A stretch of 47,782 nucleotides of DNA from Phocaeicola barnesiae DSM 18169 = JCM 13652 (GTDB lineage Bacteria > Bacteroidota > Bacteroidia > Bacteroidales > Bacteroidaceae), in assembly GCF_000374585.1 (NCBI RefSeq), contig NZ_KB894662.1, positions 1 through 47,782 on the forward strand, given 5' to 3'. A model generated the notes under the pieces. That model had not been told where the DNA came from. It was given only the letters and a program-made list of their open reading frames with translations, and searched no databases. The stretch's first letter is position 1, and every line of letters begins with the position of its first letter. The translations under genes were made by a program, and so were the position numbers. Shown piece by piece: positions 27,775-36,865 of this stretch.

Positions 27775-30744
27775 ATGAAGAAGGGAAGAGTAGGTTGGAT
27801 ATTGATAGGATTGCTGCTGGTGGGGCAGTTGACTGCCCAGCCAATCGGTGTACTGAATCAGATAACCGATACGGTGGCCTGTCGCAAATGGGTGGACGAA
27901 CAGCTTCAATCGATGACGTTGAAACAGAAAATCGGACAACTGTTCATTCATACAGTAGCACCGGTTATTACGCAGAAGAACAAGGAGAATATAGCTACGG
28001 CCATCAAGGAATATGGAATCGGTGGCTTGTTGTTCTCGGGAGGTGATGTGCAGAAACAGGTACAGCTTACCAATCTGGCACAGCGACAGTCGAAAATTCC
28101 CTTGTTGATTACTTTCGACGGCGAGTGGGGACTGGCTATGCGGCTGAAAGGAACTCCTTCGTTTCCGAAAAACCGGGTCTTGGGATGTATCGAACAGGAT
28201 TCGTTACTTTATACTTATGGACGTGAAGTGGCCCGTCAGTTGCATGAAATCGGGGTACATGTGAATTTTGCACCTGTGGCCGATGTGGACAATAATCCAG
28301 ATAATCCGGTCATCAATGTACGTTCCTTCGGCAGTGATCCTGAGAATGTTTCGCGAAAGGTCATCGCTTATATGCAGGGTCTGCAGGACGGTGGTATCGT
28401 AGCCGTATGTAAGCATTTTCCCGGACATGGCGATACCGATGTGGATTCTCACAAGTTTCTGCCATACTTGGGCTTTTCCCGGGAACGTTTGGACAGTGTT
28501 GAACTTTATCCGTTCCGTAAGGCCGTAGATGCAGGAATCAACGGGGTGATGGTCGGCCATCTGGAAGTGCCTGAACTGGGAGTGGAGCCTGCTTCGGTTT
28601 CGCCGGATATTGTAAAAAAGACTTTGAAAGGGGAACTGGGCTTCCGGGGACTTGTCTTTACCGATGCCTTGGAGATGAAAGGTATAGCCGGACATGAAGA
28701 TGTCTGTGCCAAGGCGTTGATAGCCGGCAATGATCTGCTGCTGGCACCTCGTAATCTGAAGAAGTCGATGGCCGGCGTTCTGGAAGCTGTCAAGAAAGGA
28801 AAGTTGACGGAAGAAGAAATTACGGAACACTGCCGGAAGGTATTGACCTATAAATATGCGTTGGGTTTGAACCGGACTCCGGAAATCGTTTCCGAGGGAT
28901 TAGAGAATCGCCTGTCAACTCCCGAAACGACCCGGTTGATAGAGGAGTTGCAACAGGCTGCCGTCACTGTAGCGAAGGATGACAATGAGTGGTTGCCTTT
29001 GGATTTGTCGTTGTCGGGCAACGTGTTGCTCAGTGTATCGAAAACCTTGTCGGAGACTTATCCTCTTTATAAGGACTTGCGCGAAAAAATGTCTCTTTCC
29101 TGGGTGCGTGTCAGCCAGGATTCATTGAAAGTGATTGAAGAACGGTTACGTCCGGCACAACGAGTCATTGTTGCAGTTCATACTTCGGATGTCGATGCCT
29201 ATGATGCCTGGTTGCAGAAACTGGCAGCCGACAAGCCGTTGGTCCTTATCTGTTTTGAACCGCAGAAAGTGTTGGAGAAGCTTCCGCAGACAGTAAATAA
29301 GGCTTCGGCAGTGATTCTGGCACACGATTCTACCGATAAGCTCCAGCGATATGTGGCACGTGTTTTATTGGGAAAAGAACTGGTGAATGGAAAACTGTCC
29401 ATTCCGCTTAGCGAAACCTTACTGGCAGGCGCCGGTGTCGTTGTCGACCCGAACGCTTCACGTTCGTACCAGCCGGAAGATTTCGGGATGGATGCATCCA
29501 TATTGGCTCAGATAGATTCCATCGCTTGGGAAGGGATCCGTAACGGCGCTTATCCGGGATGTCACGTCCTCATTCAGAAGGGAGGTTATCCGGTATACAA
29601 CAAATGTTTCGGAACTCATACCTACGAAGAGGAAACCCCGGTCAGGGAAAATGATTTATATGATTTGGCTTCTCTCTCGAAGACTACAGGTACCTTACTG
29701 GCAGTCATGAAACTCTACGATGAAGGGAAATTCGGGCTGACTGATAAGGTGTCTAAGTTCATACCGGAGCTCCGCAAGACGAACAAGGAAAATCTGACCG
29801 TACAGGAACTGCTTTTCCACGAATCGGGTCTGCCGGCTTATCTGCCTTTCTACATGGAAGCCATCGACCTGAAAAGTTGCAAGGGAGGGCTGTTCCGGAA
29901 GAAGCGCGATGCCAATCATCAGGTGCAGGTAGATGATAATCTGTATGCCTGTACTTCTTTCGCTTATAAGCCGGAATATGTTTCCGATACCTATTCGGAC
30001 GAATATCCGTTGCAGGTGGCTGATGGTATTTATCTGAAGAAGGAGTTCCGTAAGGTAGTTTTGGACGAGATTGTCAAGGCGCCGTTGAAAGGACATTCCT
30101 ACCGCTATAGTTGTTTGAATTTCATGTTGCTGAAGGAGATGGTGGAAGCTGTTTCCGGAACTTCGATGGATGTTTACCTGGACAGTGTCTTTTACCGGCC
30201 GATGGGCTTGACGCACATAACCTATAATCCGCTCCGTAAATTTGAAAAGTCGCAGATTGTGCCTACCGTGAAAGAAGACTTCCTTCGGAAAGGTCCTTTA
30301 CAGGGATATGTCCACGATGAGGCAGCTGCCTTCATGGGAGGGGTTTCCGGTAATGCCGGCCTGTTTGCTGCGGCACGCGATGTGGCTCAAGTCTATCAGA
30401 TGTTGTTGGATAAAGGGGTATTGGGCGACCGCCGTTACCTGACCCGTGCTACCTGTGAGCTTTTCCTGACCGTTAAGGCTAAAAACAGTCGTCGTGGATT
30501 GGGGTTCGATAAACCGGACATGGAACGGGAGGCAAGCAATCCCTGTGCCGAGGAGGCGCCGGCTTCGGTCATTGGGCATACCGGATTTACCGGTACCTGT
30601 GCTTGGGTCGATCCGGACAATGAACTGATTTTTGTCTTCCTGAGTAACCGTATCTATCCGCATCCGTTTGACCGGAAGGCATTGATGCAGCTGAACATCC
30701 GTCCCCGTATCCAGCAGGTGATGTATCATTCGCTGATGAAATGA
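27775..30744 (+). CDS. GH3 beta-N-acetylhexosaminidase fused to a class C beta-lactamase-like serine hydrolase
   Basis: The 989-residue protein begins with a signal peptide (GWILIGLLLVGQLTAQP). Residues about 40-370 are a GH3 domain of the NagZ group: KHFPGHGDTDVDSH starts at Lys213 and carries the Asp/His dyad, and the nucleophile is Asp297 in VFTDALEMKG. A GH3-associated region follows. From about residue 570 a serine hydrolase domain of the beta-lactamase/esterase class has SLSK at 633-636 (nucleophile Ser633), Tyr778 in RYSCLN, and GHTGFTGT near the end. The pair suggests turnover of cell-wall muropeptides or other amino sugars in the periplasm. Last gene of the operon with the split nucleotidase. 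Confidence 0.92.
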   Translation: MKKGRVGWILIGLLLVGQLTAQPIGVLNQITDTVACRKWVDEQLQSMTLKQKIGQLFIHTVAPVITQKNKENIATAIKEYGIGGLLFSGGDVQKQVQLTNLAQRQSKIPLLITFDGEWGLAMRLKGTPSFPKNRVLGCIEQDSLLYTYGREVARQLHEIGVHVNFAPVADVDNNPDNPVINVRSFGSDPENVSRKVIAYMQGLQDGGIVAVCKHFPGHGDTDVDSHKFLPYLGFSRERLDSVELYPFRKAVDAGINGVMVGHLEVPELGVEPASVSPDIVKKTLKGELGFRGLVFTDALEMKGIAGHEDVCAKALIAGNDLLLAPRNLKKSMAGVLEAVKKGKLTEEEITEHCRKVLTYKYALGLNRTPEIVSEGLENRLSTPETTRLIEELQQAAVTVAKDDNEWLPLDLSLSGNVLLSVSKTLSETYPLYKDLREKMSLSWVRVSQDSLKVIEERLRPAQRVIVAVHTSDVDAYDAWLQKLAADKPLVLICFEPQKVLEKLPQTVNKASAVILAHDSTDKLQRYVARVLLGKELVNGKLSIPLSETLLAGAGVVVDPNASRSYQPEDFGMDASILAQIDSIAWEGIRNGAYPGCHVLIQKGGYPVYNKCFGTHTYEEETPVRENDLYDLASLSKTTGTLLAVMKLYDEGKFGLTDKVSKFIPELRKTNKENLTVQELLFHESGLPAYLPFYMEAIDLKSCKGGLFRKKRDANHQVQVDDNLYACTSFAYKPEYVSDTYSDEYPLQVADGIYLKKEFRKVVLDEIVKAPLKGHSYRYSCLNFMLLKEMVEAVSGTSMDVYLDSVFYRPMGLTHITYNPLRKFEKSQIVPTVKEDFLRKGPLQGYVHDEAAAFMGGVSGNAGLFAAARDVAQVYQMLLDKGVLGDRRYLTRATCELFLTVKAKNSRRGLGFDKPDMEREASNPCAEEAPASVIGHTGFTGTCAWVDPDNELIFVFLSNRIYPHPFDRKALMQLNIRPRIQQVMYHSLMK

Positions 30745-30813
30745 GCCTATTTAGACGAAATACAAATTAGGTAGAAAGTGTAATGTTGATGTTACAATCT
30801 ATGCTAAAAATGC

Positions 30814-30821
30814 TACCTTTG
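30814..30821 (+). promoter_or_regulatory. -7 element of the ferredoxin gene
   Basis: TACCTTTG matches TAnnTTTG; the start codon is 43 bases downstream. No good TTTG is seen 20 bp upstream, although a TTG at 30786-30788 is 25 bp away. Confidence 0.5.
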
Positions 30822-30864
30822 TACCATCAATTAGTACTAATAATAACTTAACTTTTTTACTACA

Positions 30865-31032
30865 ATGGCTTACGTAATTAGTGACGATTGTATCGCTTGC
30901 GGTACTTGTATCGATGAATGTCCGGTAGGAGCAATCTCAGAAGGTGACAAATATTCTATCAACCCAGACGCTTGCACAGAATGTGGTACTTGCGCTGACG
31001 TTTGTCCTTCTGAAGCTATTCACTTGGGATAA
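30865..31032 (+). CDS. 2[4Fe-4S] ferredoxin
   Basis: This 55-residue protein begins MAYVISDDCIACGTCIDECP. It has two CxxCxxCxxxCP clusters, the second being CTECGTCADVCPSEAIHLG. Both clusters are complete, as in clostridial-type ferredoxins that carry electrons at low potential in the cytosol of anaerobes, for example to pyruvate:ferredoxin oxidoreductase or hydrogenase. It stands alone with its own promoter and terminator. Confidence 0.95.
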   Translation: MAYVISDDCIACGTCIDECPVGAISEGDKYSINPDACTECGTCADVCPSEAIHLG

Positions 31033-31061
31033 TCTTACAATCGTCTGTATGACAAACTAAC

Positions 31062-31092
31062 AAGGCTGCCCGTAAACGGGTGGCCTTTTTTA
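31062..31092 (+). terminator. Terminator of the ferredoxin gene
   Basis: AAGGCTGCCCG (31062-31072) pairs with CGGGTGGCCTT (31077-31087) around TAAA, followed by TTTTTAT. It may also end the large convergent AAA+ gene. Confidence 0.85.
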
Positions 31093-31106
31093 TTTGGGAC
31101 GGTATT

Positions 31107-34100
31107 TTAAAATCCAACTCTTTTCCGCTGTAATACAGTTTTCCATACGAATTTTTCCACATCTTTCAGAATGACTTGACCGTTATGTACTTTATTTGTC
31201 ATGCTGATACGAAGTAAATAGTTATCAGTGATGTTTTTTGCCAGAAGACTCATGGTCCTGGCATTGGCATAACCCAATGGTCGATTCTCGCACAGTTCCC
31301 CAATATATTTTTTGATATGAGATACAGCATTCGGTTCCAGATACAAATTCCGTTTCTCCAGACACATTGACAGAATGGCCATCAGTTCTTCGGGGGAATA
31401 ATCCTCGAAGTAGAAGGTATGGTCCATTTCCGGTAGAACAGTTGGAACTTCGTTGTTCATTGATACTCGGCCATACGGAGTCTGTTCGGCTATCACCACC
31501 GCATAGTTTCCCGGAAGCTCCATCATCAGGGAGTTCAGCTTGAAACGCAGTTCCTGGCCGTTGAACCGTGTCTGCGGATTCTTGAACATCGGAGCGTCTC
31601 CGTCTACAAACAGCAGTCCCTGTTCGGATTGTTTCATGGCATTCCGGATAAGCTCGTCCACTTTATAATCCGGAACATTGTATAGGTTTTCGGCTTTCAG
31701 TTCTACCAGATTTCCACGATTCAGTACATGCATGGCTCGGAGGATTTCAGCCAGGATACCGGCTACCGTACTCTTGCCGGTACCTGTGTTTCCTACAAAG
31801 TTCCATCGCAGTGGTTCGTCACGGAAGTAAGACTGTCCCCGTTTCTGCAGATAACGGGAAACTGTCACAAAATTGTGAACCGATTCTTTTACCCTGTTCA
31901 GACCTACCATCGCATCCAGTTTTCGGAGTGCCTGCTCAATCTCTTCTTCCTCAAACGGTTCTACCTGATTGACAGTATCGCATGCTTGTACATCAGCCAG
32001 ACAGATCTGCTGGAGTGTCCGTTTGTTTTCCCGTTTTTCGGCAGGCAAAGCAGCTAAACGGCTCCCCATGGCCGGAAGGATTTGTGAAGAAATCAGCCGT
32101 ACGATAAAACGCGCATTTCCCCAGTAACGGTCTTTGTCCTCATATTGGCGTTCCACCAACGTTCGTAGAGTCTGAAATGCCTTGGGTGTAAAGAAATAAT
32201 GCTTGTTTTCTACATAATTTCTGGCTATCTGCATCAGTTCGTCTACCGAATAATCGTTGAAATAGAAGGTATATGGGAAACGGGAAGGAAGGCCCGGATT
32301 AGTTTCAACCATTTTTTTCATTTCTTCCGGATAGCCAGCCAGAATCACCAGCATATCCACCTGGTCCTTATCCAGTACAGTCAACAGGATTTCAATCACC
32401 CGGTGTCCGAAGTCCTTACCGTTTTCGTCTGCACACAGGGAATATGCTTCATCGATGAACAGCACATTGCCTTCCGCTCGCTTCAAATATTCTTGAGTCT
32501 TCTTTTCCGTATGACCAAGATATTGGCCTACCAGATCGTTACGGGAAACTTTAATGACTTTTCCTTTCGACAACAGTCCCATGGAGGCATAGATTTCTCC
32601 GATGAAGTCAGCTACTGTTGTCTTTCCGGTACCCGGGTTTCCTACAAAAATCATGTGCAGAGGAGGCATGGAGGCTTCCAGCCCCTTATCCATGCGCCAT
32701 TTCATCATCCGGACCATATTCAGATGATTCTCGATGTTGGCTTTCAGCCTGCCTAATCCTACCATCTTTTTCAATTTCTGCATATCATTGCCGCTCTCTT
32801 TCGGAGTCATCGGGATATCTTCTTTACGGATGGTCATTAAATCTGTTGCAGTAGGAAATTTCAGTTTGCTGACACGGAGAGCCATAGTCTCCAGTATTTC
32901 GTTTGTAAACAAGTTCTCGATGAATTCCGAGTTGTTGCATGTTCCGGCAGTCCATATAAATTCTTCTTGGATTTTATTACGTAATGCATCTACCGCATCC
33001 TCGGAGAGGCGGTAATGATGCTGCCGGCAATACGAAAATGCCACTTCCATCAACTCATCGTGTGTATAGTCTGCAAAGTGGAACCGGTTTTGCGGGGGAA
33101 TGTTCTCGGACAGTTCGTCGAATTGATTGATTGTCTCCTCTATCATGGCCTCATTTCCCGATAGTACGAGGACCCAGTTCTTCTGATCGTCTTTCTGCAG
33201 CCGTGACACCAAGTCTGTCCATACCTCTTTTTCTATATTACGTGGTGCATTGTTGTCATCCCAGACCGATGGTGGAGATACCCGGTCAAGAAACAGGATT
33301 CCCCCCTGAGCGGCACGGACATTGTCTGCCAGCGATACTTCTTCGTTTGTAAAGGATTTGTTCCGTGCGTTTTTTTGTACAAATTCTTCCCAGTCTACAT
33401 AGGTGACTTTTCCGTTGTTCAGAAATTTCAGGTCGCACAGCAGTTTTCCCAATAAATTGGCCACTTTCTGCTTTTTAGTGGTTGAGTTTCCCATAAAAGC
33501 CATGTGTAAGGGTGGCAAAGGTGTCTGAAATCCCATGTTTCCCCGTTGGTCCATATATCGTCTGTAGGCAGCCAGTTCTTCCATCCGTTGTCTGAACTCA
33601 TCCATTCCGTGCAATTCCTGCAGTTCTTCCCAAGAACTCATTTCTGTTTTTGTACCGGAAGTTGAATCTGAGCCATCTCCTTCAGTAGGTGTAGTCTCAT
33701 CTTTCCGACAGACACCTGATACGTCATTTTTACCTACTTCAAAGAATGCAAAGAAGGCTACTTCTTCCCTGAATCTCACCTCAATCATGTAACGGGCTTT
33801 TTTCCATGTAATGCCGTCGGCTTTCCCCCATTGTATCGGTGTTATCACTTCCTTACTGTCGGCATGGAAAGATGCCGTTACATATTTTTCGGCCAGCAGA
33901 TTACCTACATCTCCGTAAAGACGACAACGGAACATCGCCGGAAATTCTTTTTCCCAAGCATTTTCCGCCCGATAGACAGCCAAAACATTACGTAAACCTT
34001 TCCTGGCAAAACAACTCAATGCGGTAGTACTGTCTGACGTTTCCAGAACCGAGGAAACATTTCTGTACAACCGGACATCACGGAACCGAAGGACATCGGG

Positions 34101-35318
34101 CATTGCCGGCAGGTACGTCCAGCGCAACGGCAGAACAGCCAGCTCTACTTCATCCTTCACAATCAGAATTTCTCCATTCGTCCATTCTCCCAAAGAAGCC
34201 CCCTTTTGTAACGGCAAAGTTTCCAGACAAATCTTTGCCCATTGATCCTTCCATATATCACAACGTCGTATTTTCTCCTCCCGCACCACATACTTTTCAT
34301 GGTCTACGAGATATACCTCAGCTCCCTCCAGGTAGTCGAAAAAGACTGCATCCCTTTCTAAGGCAGTCGTAACACGTATCCATAGTTTCGCTTCGGGCCA
34401 TGCCACCCATTCCAGTTTTCCCGATTTCCGCCAGTCCAGTTCTGTTTTTGGAGTACCGTATGCGACTTCCCAGTCCAGTTTTTCCAAAGACTGGTACAGA
34501 GTACTCTCTTTATCCAGAAATTCCTTCCATGTTCCCTTTATCGGGATATCCGCTTTTTCCTTTACTTCCACCAGTAATGGACTCTCCGTATCATTTTCTT
34601 CCAGTCCGCAGGTAATGAAGTCATTCAGCACTTTCTCGAATTCATCTTCGAAATCTGTCTCCTCTTCCGAATCGTTTTTCCACATTGTATCCTCTGTTTC
34701 TGAAATGATGTCTTCTGTCACATTTTTCTTTTTTTGCTGTACAGATTTCAGTAAGTCTGGAATACTTCGTTCGTACAGTGACAACAAAGCGCCCCGAAGT
34801 TTTTCATCATTCAACTGGTCCATCAATCCAGTCTTCAGGCCCTCGATGGACGGACAGGACGGAGCGACCCATACACCTTCTTCCTCCCATTCTTCCTGCA
34901 TATCTTCTATGTTGATAATCGGATAATTGCATACTAAGAGGATGGATGTTTCATACTTCTCTTCCGATAAAGTGGCAAGCGATGAACGGAGTAACTTCAT
35001 CAGAAACACCGGAGAAGTACGGTGACTACTCTCCGAAAAATACAGTGGAGCCTCATTTTGATATCCTTCTTCATCGGCCAGCCAAGTACCACGCTCACTT
35101 GCCGGAAGCTCATCGAATCCTATCAGTAGCACGTGTCGGCGAAATACACAAACCGCATAGAGCAAATCGGTAACATCGCCTGTATATTCTAGTTCCTCTT
35201 TCATTGATCGGGAGGTACGGGGAACAGGAATAGACAGACAGGTACGGGATAATTTTTCCAAAACCTGTGACAGGCTGGAAACAGACAAGTTGGTGAAATA
35301 GGAGGAGAAGTATGACAT
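31107..35318 (-). CDS. Giant protein with three AAA+ (CbbX/SpoVK-like) ATPase modules
   Basis: The 1403-residue protein has three tandem AAA+ modules after about 570 residues with no recognised domain. Module 1 has a degenerate Walker A, GNSTTKKQ (610-617), and Walker B ending LFLDRVS (Asp678, no Glu). Module 2 is intact: GNPGTGKT (893-900) and LFIDEAYSL (Asp956-Glu957). Module 3 has GNTGTGKS (1176-1183) but LFVDGDAPM (Asp1239, Gly in place of Glu). The modules share the LHM-F-GN lead-in and the DELM/EELM lid seen in CbbX and SpoVK. A Ser/Thr/Asp-rich linker lies near residues 550-570. One active site with two binding or structural sites is inferred. No signal peptide or membrane segment is clear. 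It is divergent from the CARF-like gene; a link to CRISPR is possible but not shown. Confidence 0.8.
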   Translation of the reverse strand: MSYFSSYFTNLSVSSLSQVLEKLSRTCLSIPVPRTSRSMKEELEYTGDVTDLLYAVCVFRRHVLLIGFDELPASERGTWLADEEGYQNEAPLYFSESSHRTSPVFLMKLLRSSLATLSEEKYETSILLVCNYPIINIEDMQEEWEEEGVWVAPSCPSIEGLKTGLMDQLNDEKLRGALLSLYERSIPDLLKSVQQKKKNVTEDIISETEDTMWKNDSEEETDFEDEFEKVLNDFITCGLEENDTESPLLVEVKEKADIPIKGTWKEFLDKESTLYQSLEKLDWEVAYGTPKTELDWRKSGKLEWVAWPEAKLWIRVTTALERDAVFFDYLEGAEVYLVDHEKYVVREEKIRRCDIWKDQWAKICLETLPLQKGASLGEWTNGEILIVKDEVELAVLPLRWTYLPAMPDVLRFRDVRLYRNVSSVLETSDSTTALSCFARKGLRNVLAVYRAENAWEKEFPAMFRCRLYGDVGNLLAEKYVTASFHADSKEVITPIQWGKADGITWKKARYMIEVRFREEVAFFAFFEVGKNDVSGVCRKDETTPTEGDGSDSTSGTKTEMSSWEELQELHGMDEFRQRMEELAAYRRYMDQRGNMGFQTPLPPLHMAFMGNSTTKKQKVANLLGKLLCDLKFLNNGKVTYVDWEEFVQKNARNKSFTNEEVSLADNVRAAQGGILFLDRVSPPSVWDDNNAPRNIEKEVWTDLVSRLQKDDQKNWVLVLSGNEAMIEETINQFDELSENIPPQNRFHFADYTHDELMEVAFSYCRQHHYRLSEDAVDALRNKIQEEFIWTAGTCNNSEFIENLFTNEILETMALRVSKLKFPTATDLMTIRKEDIPMTPKESGNDMQKLKKMVGLGRLKANIENHLNMVRMMKWRMDKGLEASMPPLHMIFVGNPGTGKTTVADFIGEIYASMGLLSKGKVIKVSRNDLVGQYLGHTEKKTQEYLKRAEGNVLFIDEAYSLCADENGKDFGHRVIEILLTVLDKDQVDMLVILAGYPEEMKKMVETNPGLPSRFPYTFYFNDYSVDELMQIARNYVENKHYFFTPKAFQTLRTLVERQYEDKDRYWGNARFIVRLISSQILPAMGSRLAALPAEKRENKRTLQQICLADVQACDTVNQVEPFEEEEIEQALRKLDAMVGLNRVKESVHNFVTVSRYLQKRGQSYFRDEPLRWNFVGNTGTGKSTVAGILAEILRAMHVLNRGNLVELKAENLYNVPDYKVDELIRNAMKQSEQGLLFVDGDAPMFKNPQTRFNGQELRFKLNSLMMELPGNYAVVIAEQTPYGRVSMNNEVPTVLPEMDHTFYFEDYSPEELMAILSMCLEKRNLYLEPNAVSHIKKYIGELCENRPLGYANARTMSLLAKNITDNYLLRISMTNKVHNGQVILKDVEKFVWKTVLQRKRVGF

Positions 35319-35575
35319 AGGAATAAAATTTATAAATTATTTACGTGTAAAACTATTGATTACTTTATTAGCTTTAATTCAGCAATTTACGAAATTAATA
35401 TGGATTTATGAAATAAATTTTGTCCAAATTTATTCTGTGGATCTATTTATGGCGGTAAAATGGTGGCTATTCTAGAAATCAGGTGCTTCAATAGCAAAAA
35501 GTATGAATATAGATTGTTTATATTGATAGTTTTTTCTACCTTTCGGGATAATAAAACCATCAAATTCTTGTTTTT
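35319..35575. promoter_or_regulatory. Divergent AT-rich promoter region between AAA+ and CARF-like genes
   Basis: The 257 bases are strongly AT-rich. For the rightward gene, TTG at 35514-35516 and TACCTTTC at 35537-35544 are 20 bp apart, one base off the -7 consensus. On the other strand a TAATTTCG lies within the first 80 bases upstream of the AAA+ start. No ORF is convincing. Base composition drops visibly here. Confidence 0.5.
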
Positions 35576-36856
35576 ATGAAAATTAAATATGGTCTTGCCC
35601 AATTTTTGGGTTGTTTGCAAATTGTTGTCTTGTTCTTTATCGTCATTTTATGGGATAAAATGATAGTATTAGAATTGCCTTTTGAACCATTTCCTTATAA
35701 ATGGAATACTCTAATGAAAGTTATGTTTTTATTAATTGTCGTGTTTTTTTTATTATTCTACTTTATAAGAAATTTTGTTACAAGAAATAAAGAAAGGAGA
35801 GTGAATCGTCCGCATCCGACAATTAAAGAAAAAGCTGTGATATTGATTTCCAGCTCTTGTTCAGGAAATTGGGTAGACATACTTTTTGTCCTGTCATTCA
35901 TTTTTTATTTTGCCTGGATTCCTGATGCTTGTATGGACTATGCAAAAGAAGACTATTCCCTATATCGAATACTCGTGTATTTTATAGGATTTATTACTGT
36001 TATTCTAACCAAACCTACAATTTATAAAGAATCTAAAGAGATAAATAATGACAGCAGAACATTGTTGATTTCTGGTATATCTTTAATAAAAAACAAGCCA
36101 TATCATACGATTGAGCCGCTGACATATCCATTTGAAGATTATAAGAATCTAAAAACAATGATAATACTTATGCCTAATAAAATAGAATTAGTGTGGAGTC
36201 TGTTAAAAATAGAAGCTACAGGAGATTCATTGGACAAAGCATATGCGTCTTTTAAAGCACGGATGCTTCGTGTTTATTTACAATATGAAGATTTTTCAAT
36301 TAATAAAATGAATAAAGATAAAACTTTAAAATCTCTTTTATTAGAAAAAGGTTTAATTGTTCCAGATTGTTTAGATGCTGCTGATGATACAAAAATCGAA
36401 GCAATTCTTTTATCTCATAGTTGTAAAGGTAAGCTTGAGTTTGTATTAGACGAACGGAAAAAAAAATATCTTGCTGAAATAGAAGAAATTTATACAGATT
36501 TAATAAATAAAAGTGTGAAATATTTTCTAAAGAAGAAAGGAATAGCTGATTTACCCAATCTAGAGATTGATTTTACAGACCCCGCTGATTACAATGATTT
36601 TGATGATTGTAATGAAAAGTGTTATGATAAATTGGTTATAATGATGAGGAAGTATCGGTTGTCAGATGAAAACATTATTGTTAATATTACTTCTGGTACT
36701 GCTGTAGTTACTAGTGCCTTGACTTTAAATGCCATTAAAGGTCGCAGAGAAATGGTGTATGTTAGGCAGGGAGCTAAAGGTTTGGCAAAAGCAAATCCAA
36801 ACGTCATGATGATTCAATTCGATGAACTGTTTACAGAAAAAGTAGAAAACGCATAA
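35576..36856 (+). CDS. Four-helix membrane protein with CARF-like C-terminal domain
   Basis: The 426-residue protein has hydrophobic segments at about 9-27, 45-66, 100-115 and 129-146, so an N-terminal membrane unit of four helices is likely. The C-terminal 260 residues are soluble. They include an opening strand LKTMIILMPNK (192-202) and, near the end, VNITSGTAVVTSALTLNA with NITSGT at 370-375. The latter matches the ligand-loop pattern of CARF domains of the Csm6/Csx1 kind. No HEPN (RxxxxH) or nuclease motif is seen. CARF proteins bind cyclic oligoadenylates made by Cas10; membrane-linked examples are known (Cam1, Csx23). By analogy it would disturb the membrane on signal. The gene is very AT-rich and co-transcribed with a small gene 9 bases later. 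Assignment rests on motif and context. Confidence 0.65.
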   Translation: MKIKYGLAQFLGCLQIVVLFFIVILWDKMIVLELPFEPFPYKWNTLMKVMFLLIVVFFLLFYFIRNFVTRNKERRVNRPHPTIKEKAVILISSSCSGNWVDILFVLSFIFYFAWIPDACMDYAKEDYSLYRILVYFIGFITVILTKPTIYKESKEINNDSRTLLISGISLIKNKPYHTIEPLTYPFEDYKNLKTMIILMPNKIELVWSLLKIEATGDSLDKAYASFKARMLRVYLQYEDFSINKMNKDKTLKSLLLEKGLIVPDCLDAADDTKIEAILLSHSCKGKLEFVLDERKKKYLAEIEEIYTDLINKSVKYFLKKKGIADLPNLEIDFTDPADYNDFDDCNEKCYDKLVIMMRKYRLSDENIIVNITSGTAVVTSALTLNAIKGRREMVYVRQGAKGLAKANPNVMMIQFDELFTEKVENA

Positions 36857-36865
36857 ATTACGGTT

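Noticed and set aside
35576..36856. HEPN ribonuclease domain in the membrane CARF-like protein
   Set aside because: No RxxxxH motif is found in a helical C-terminal region; the protein ends soon after the CARF-like motif.
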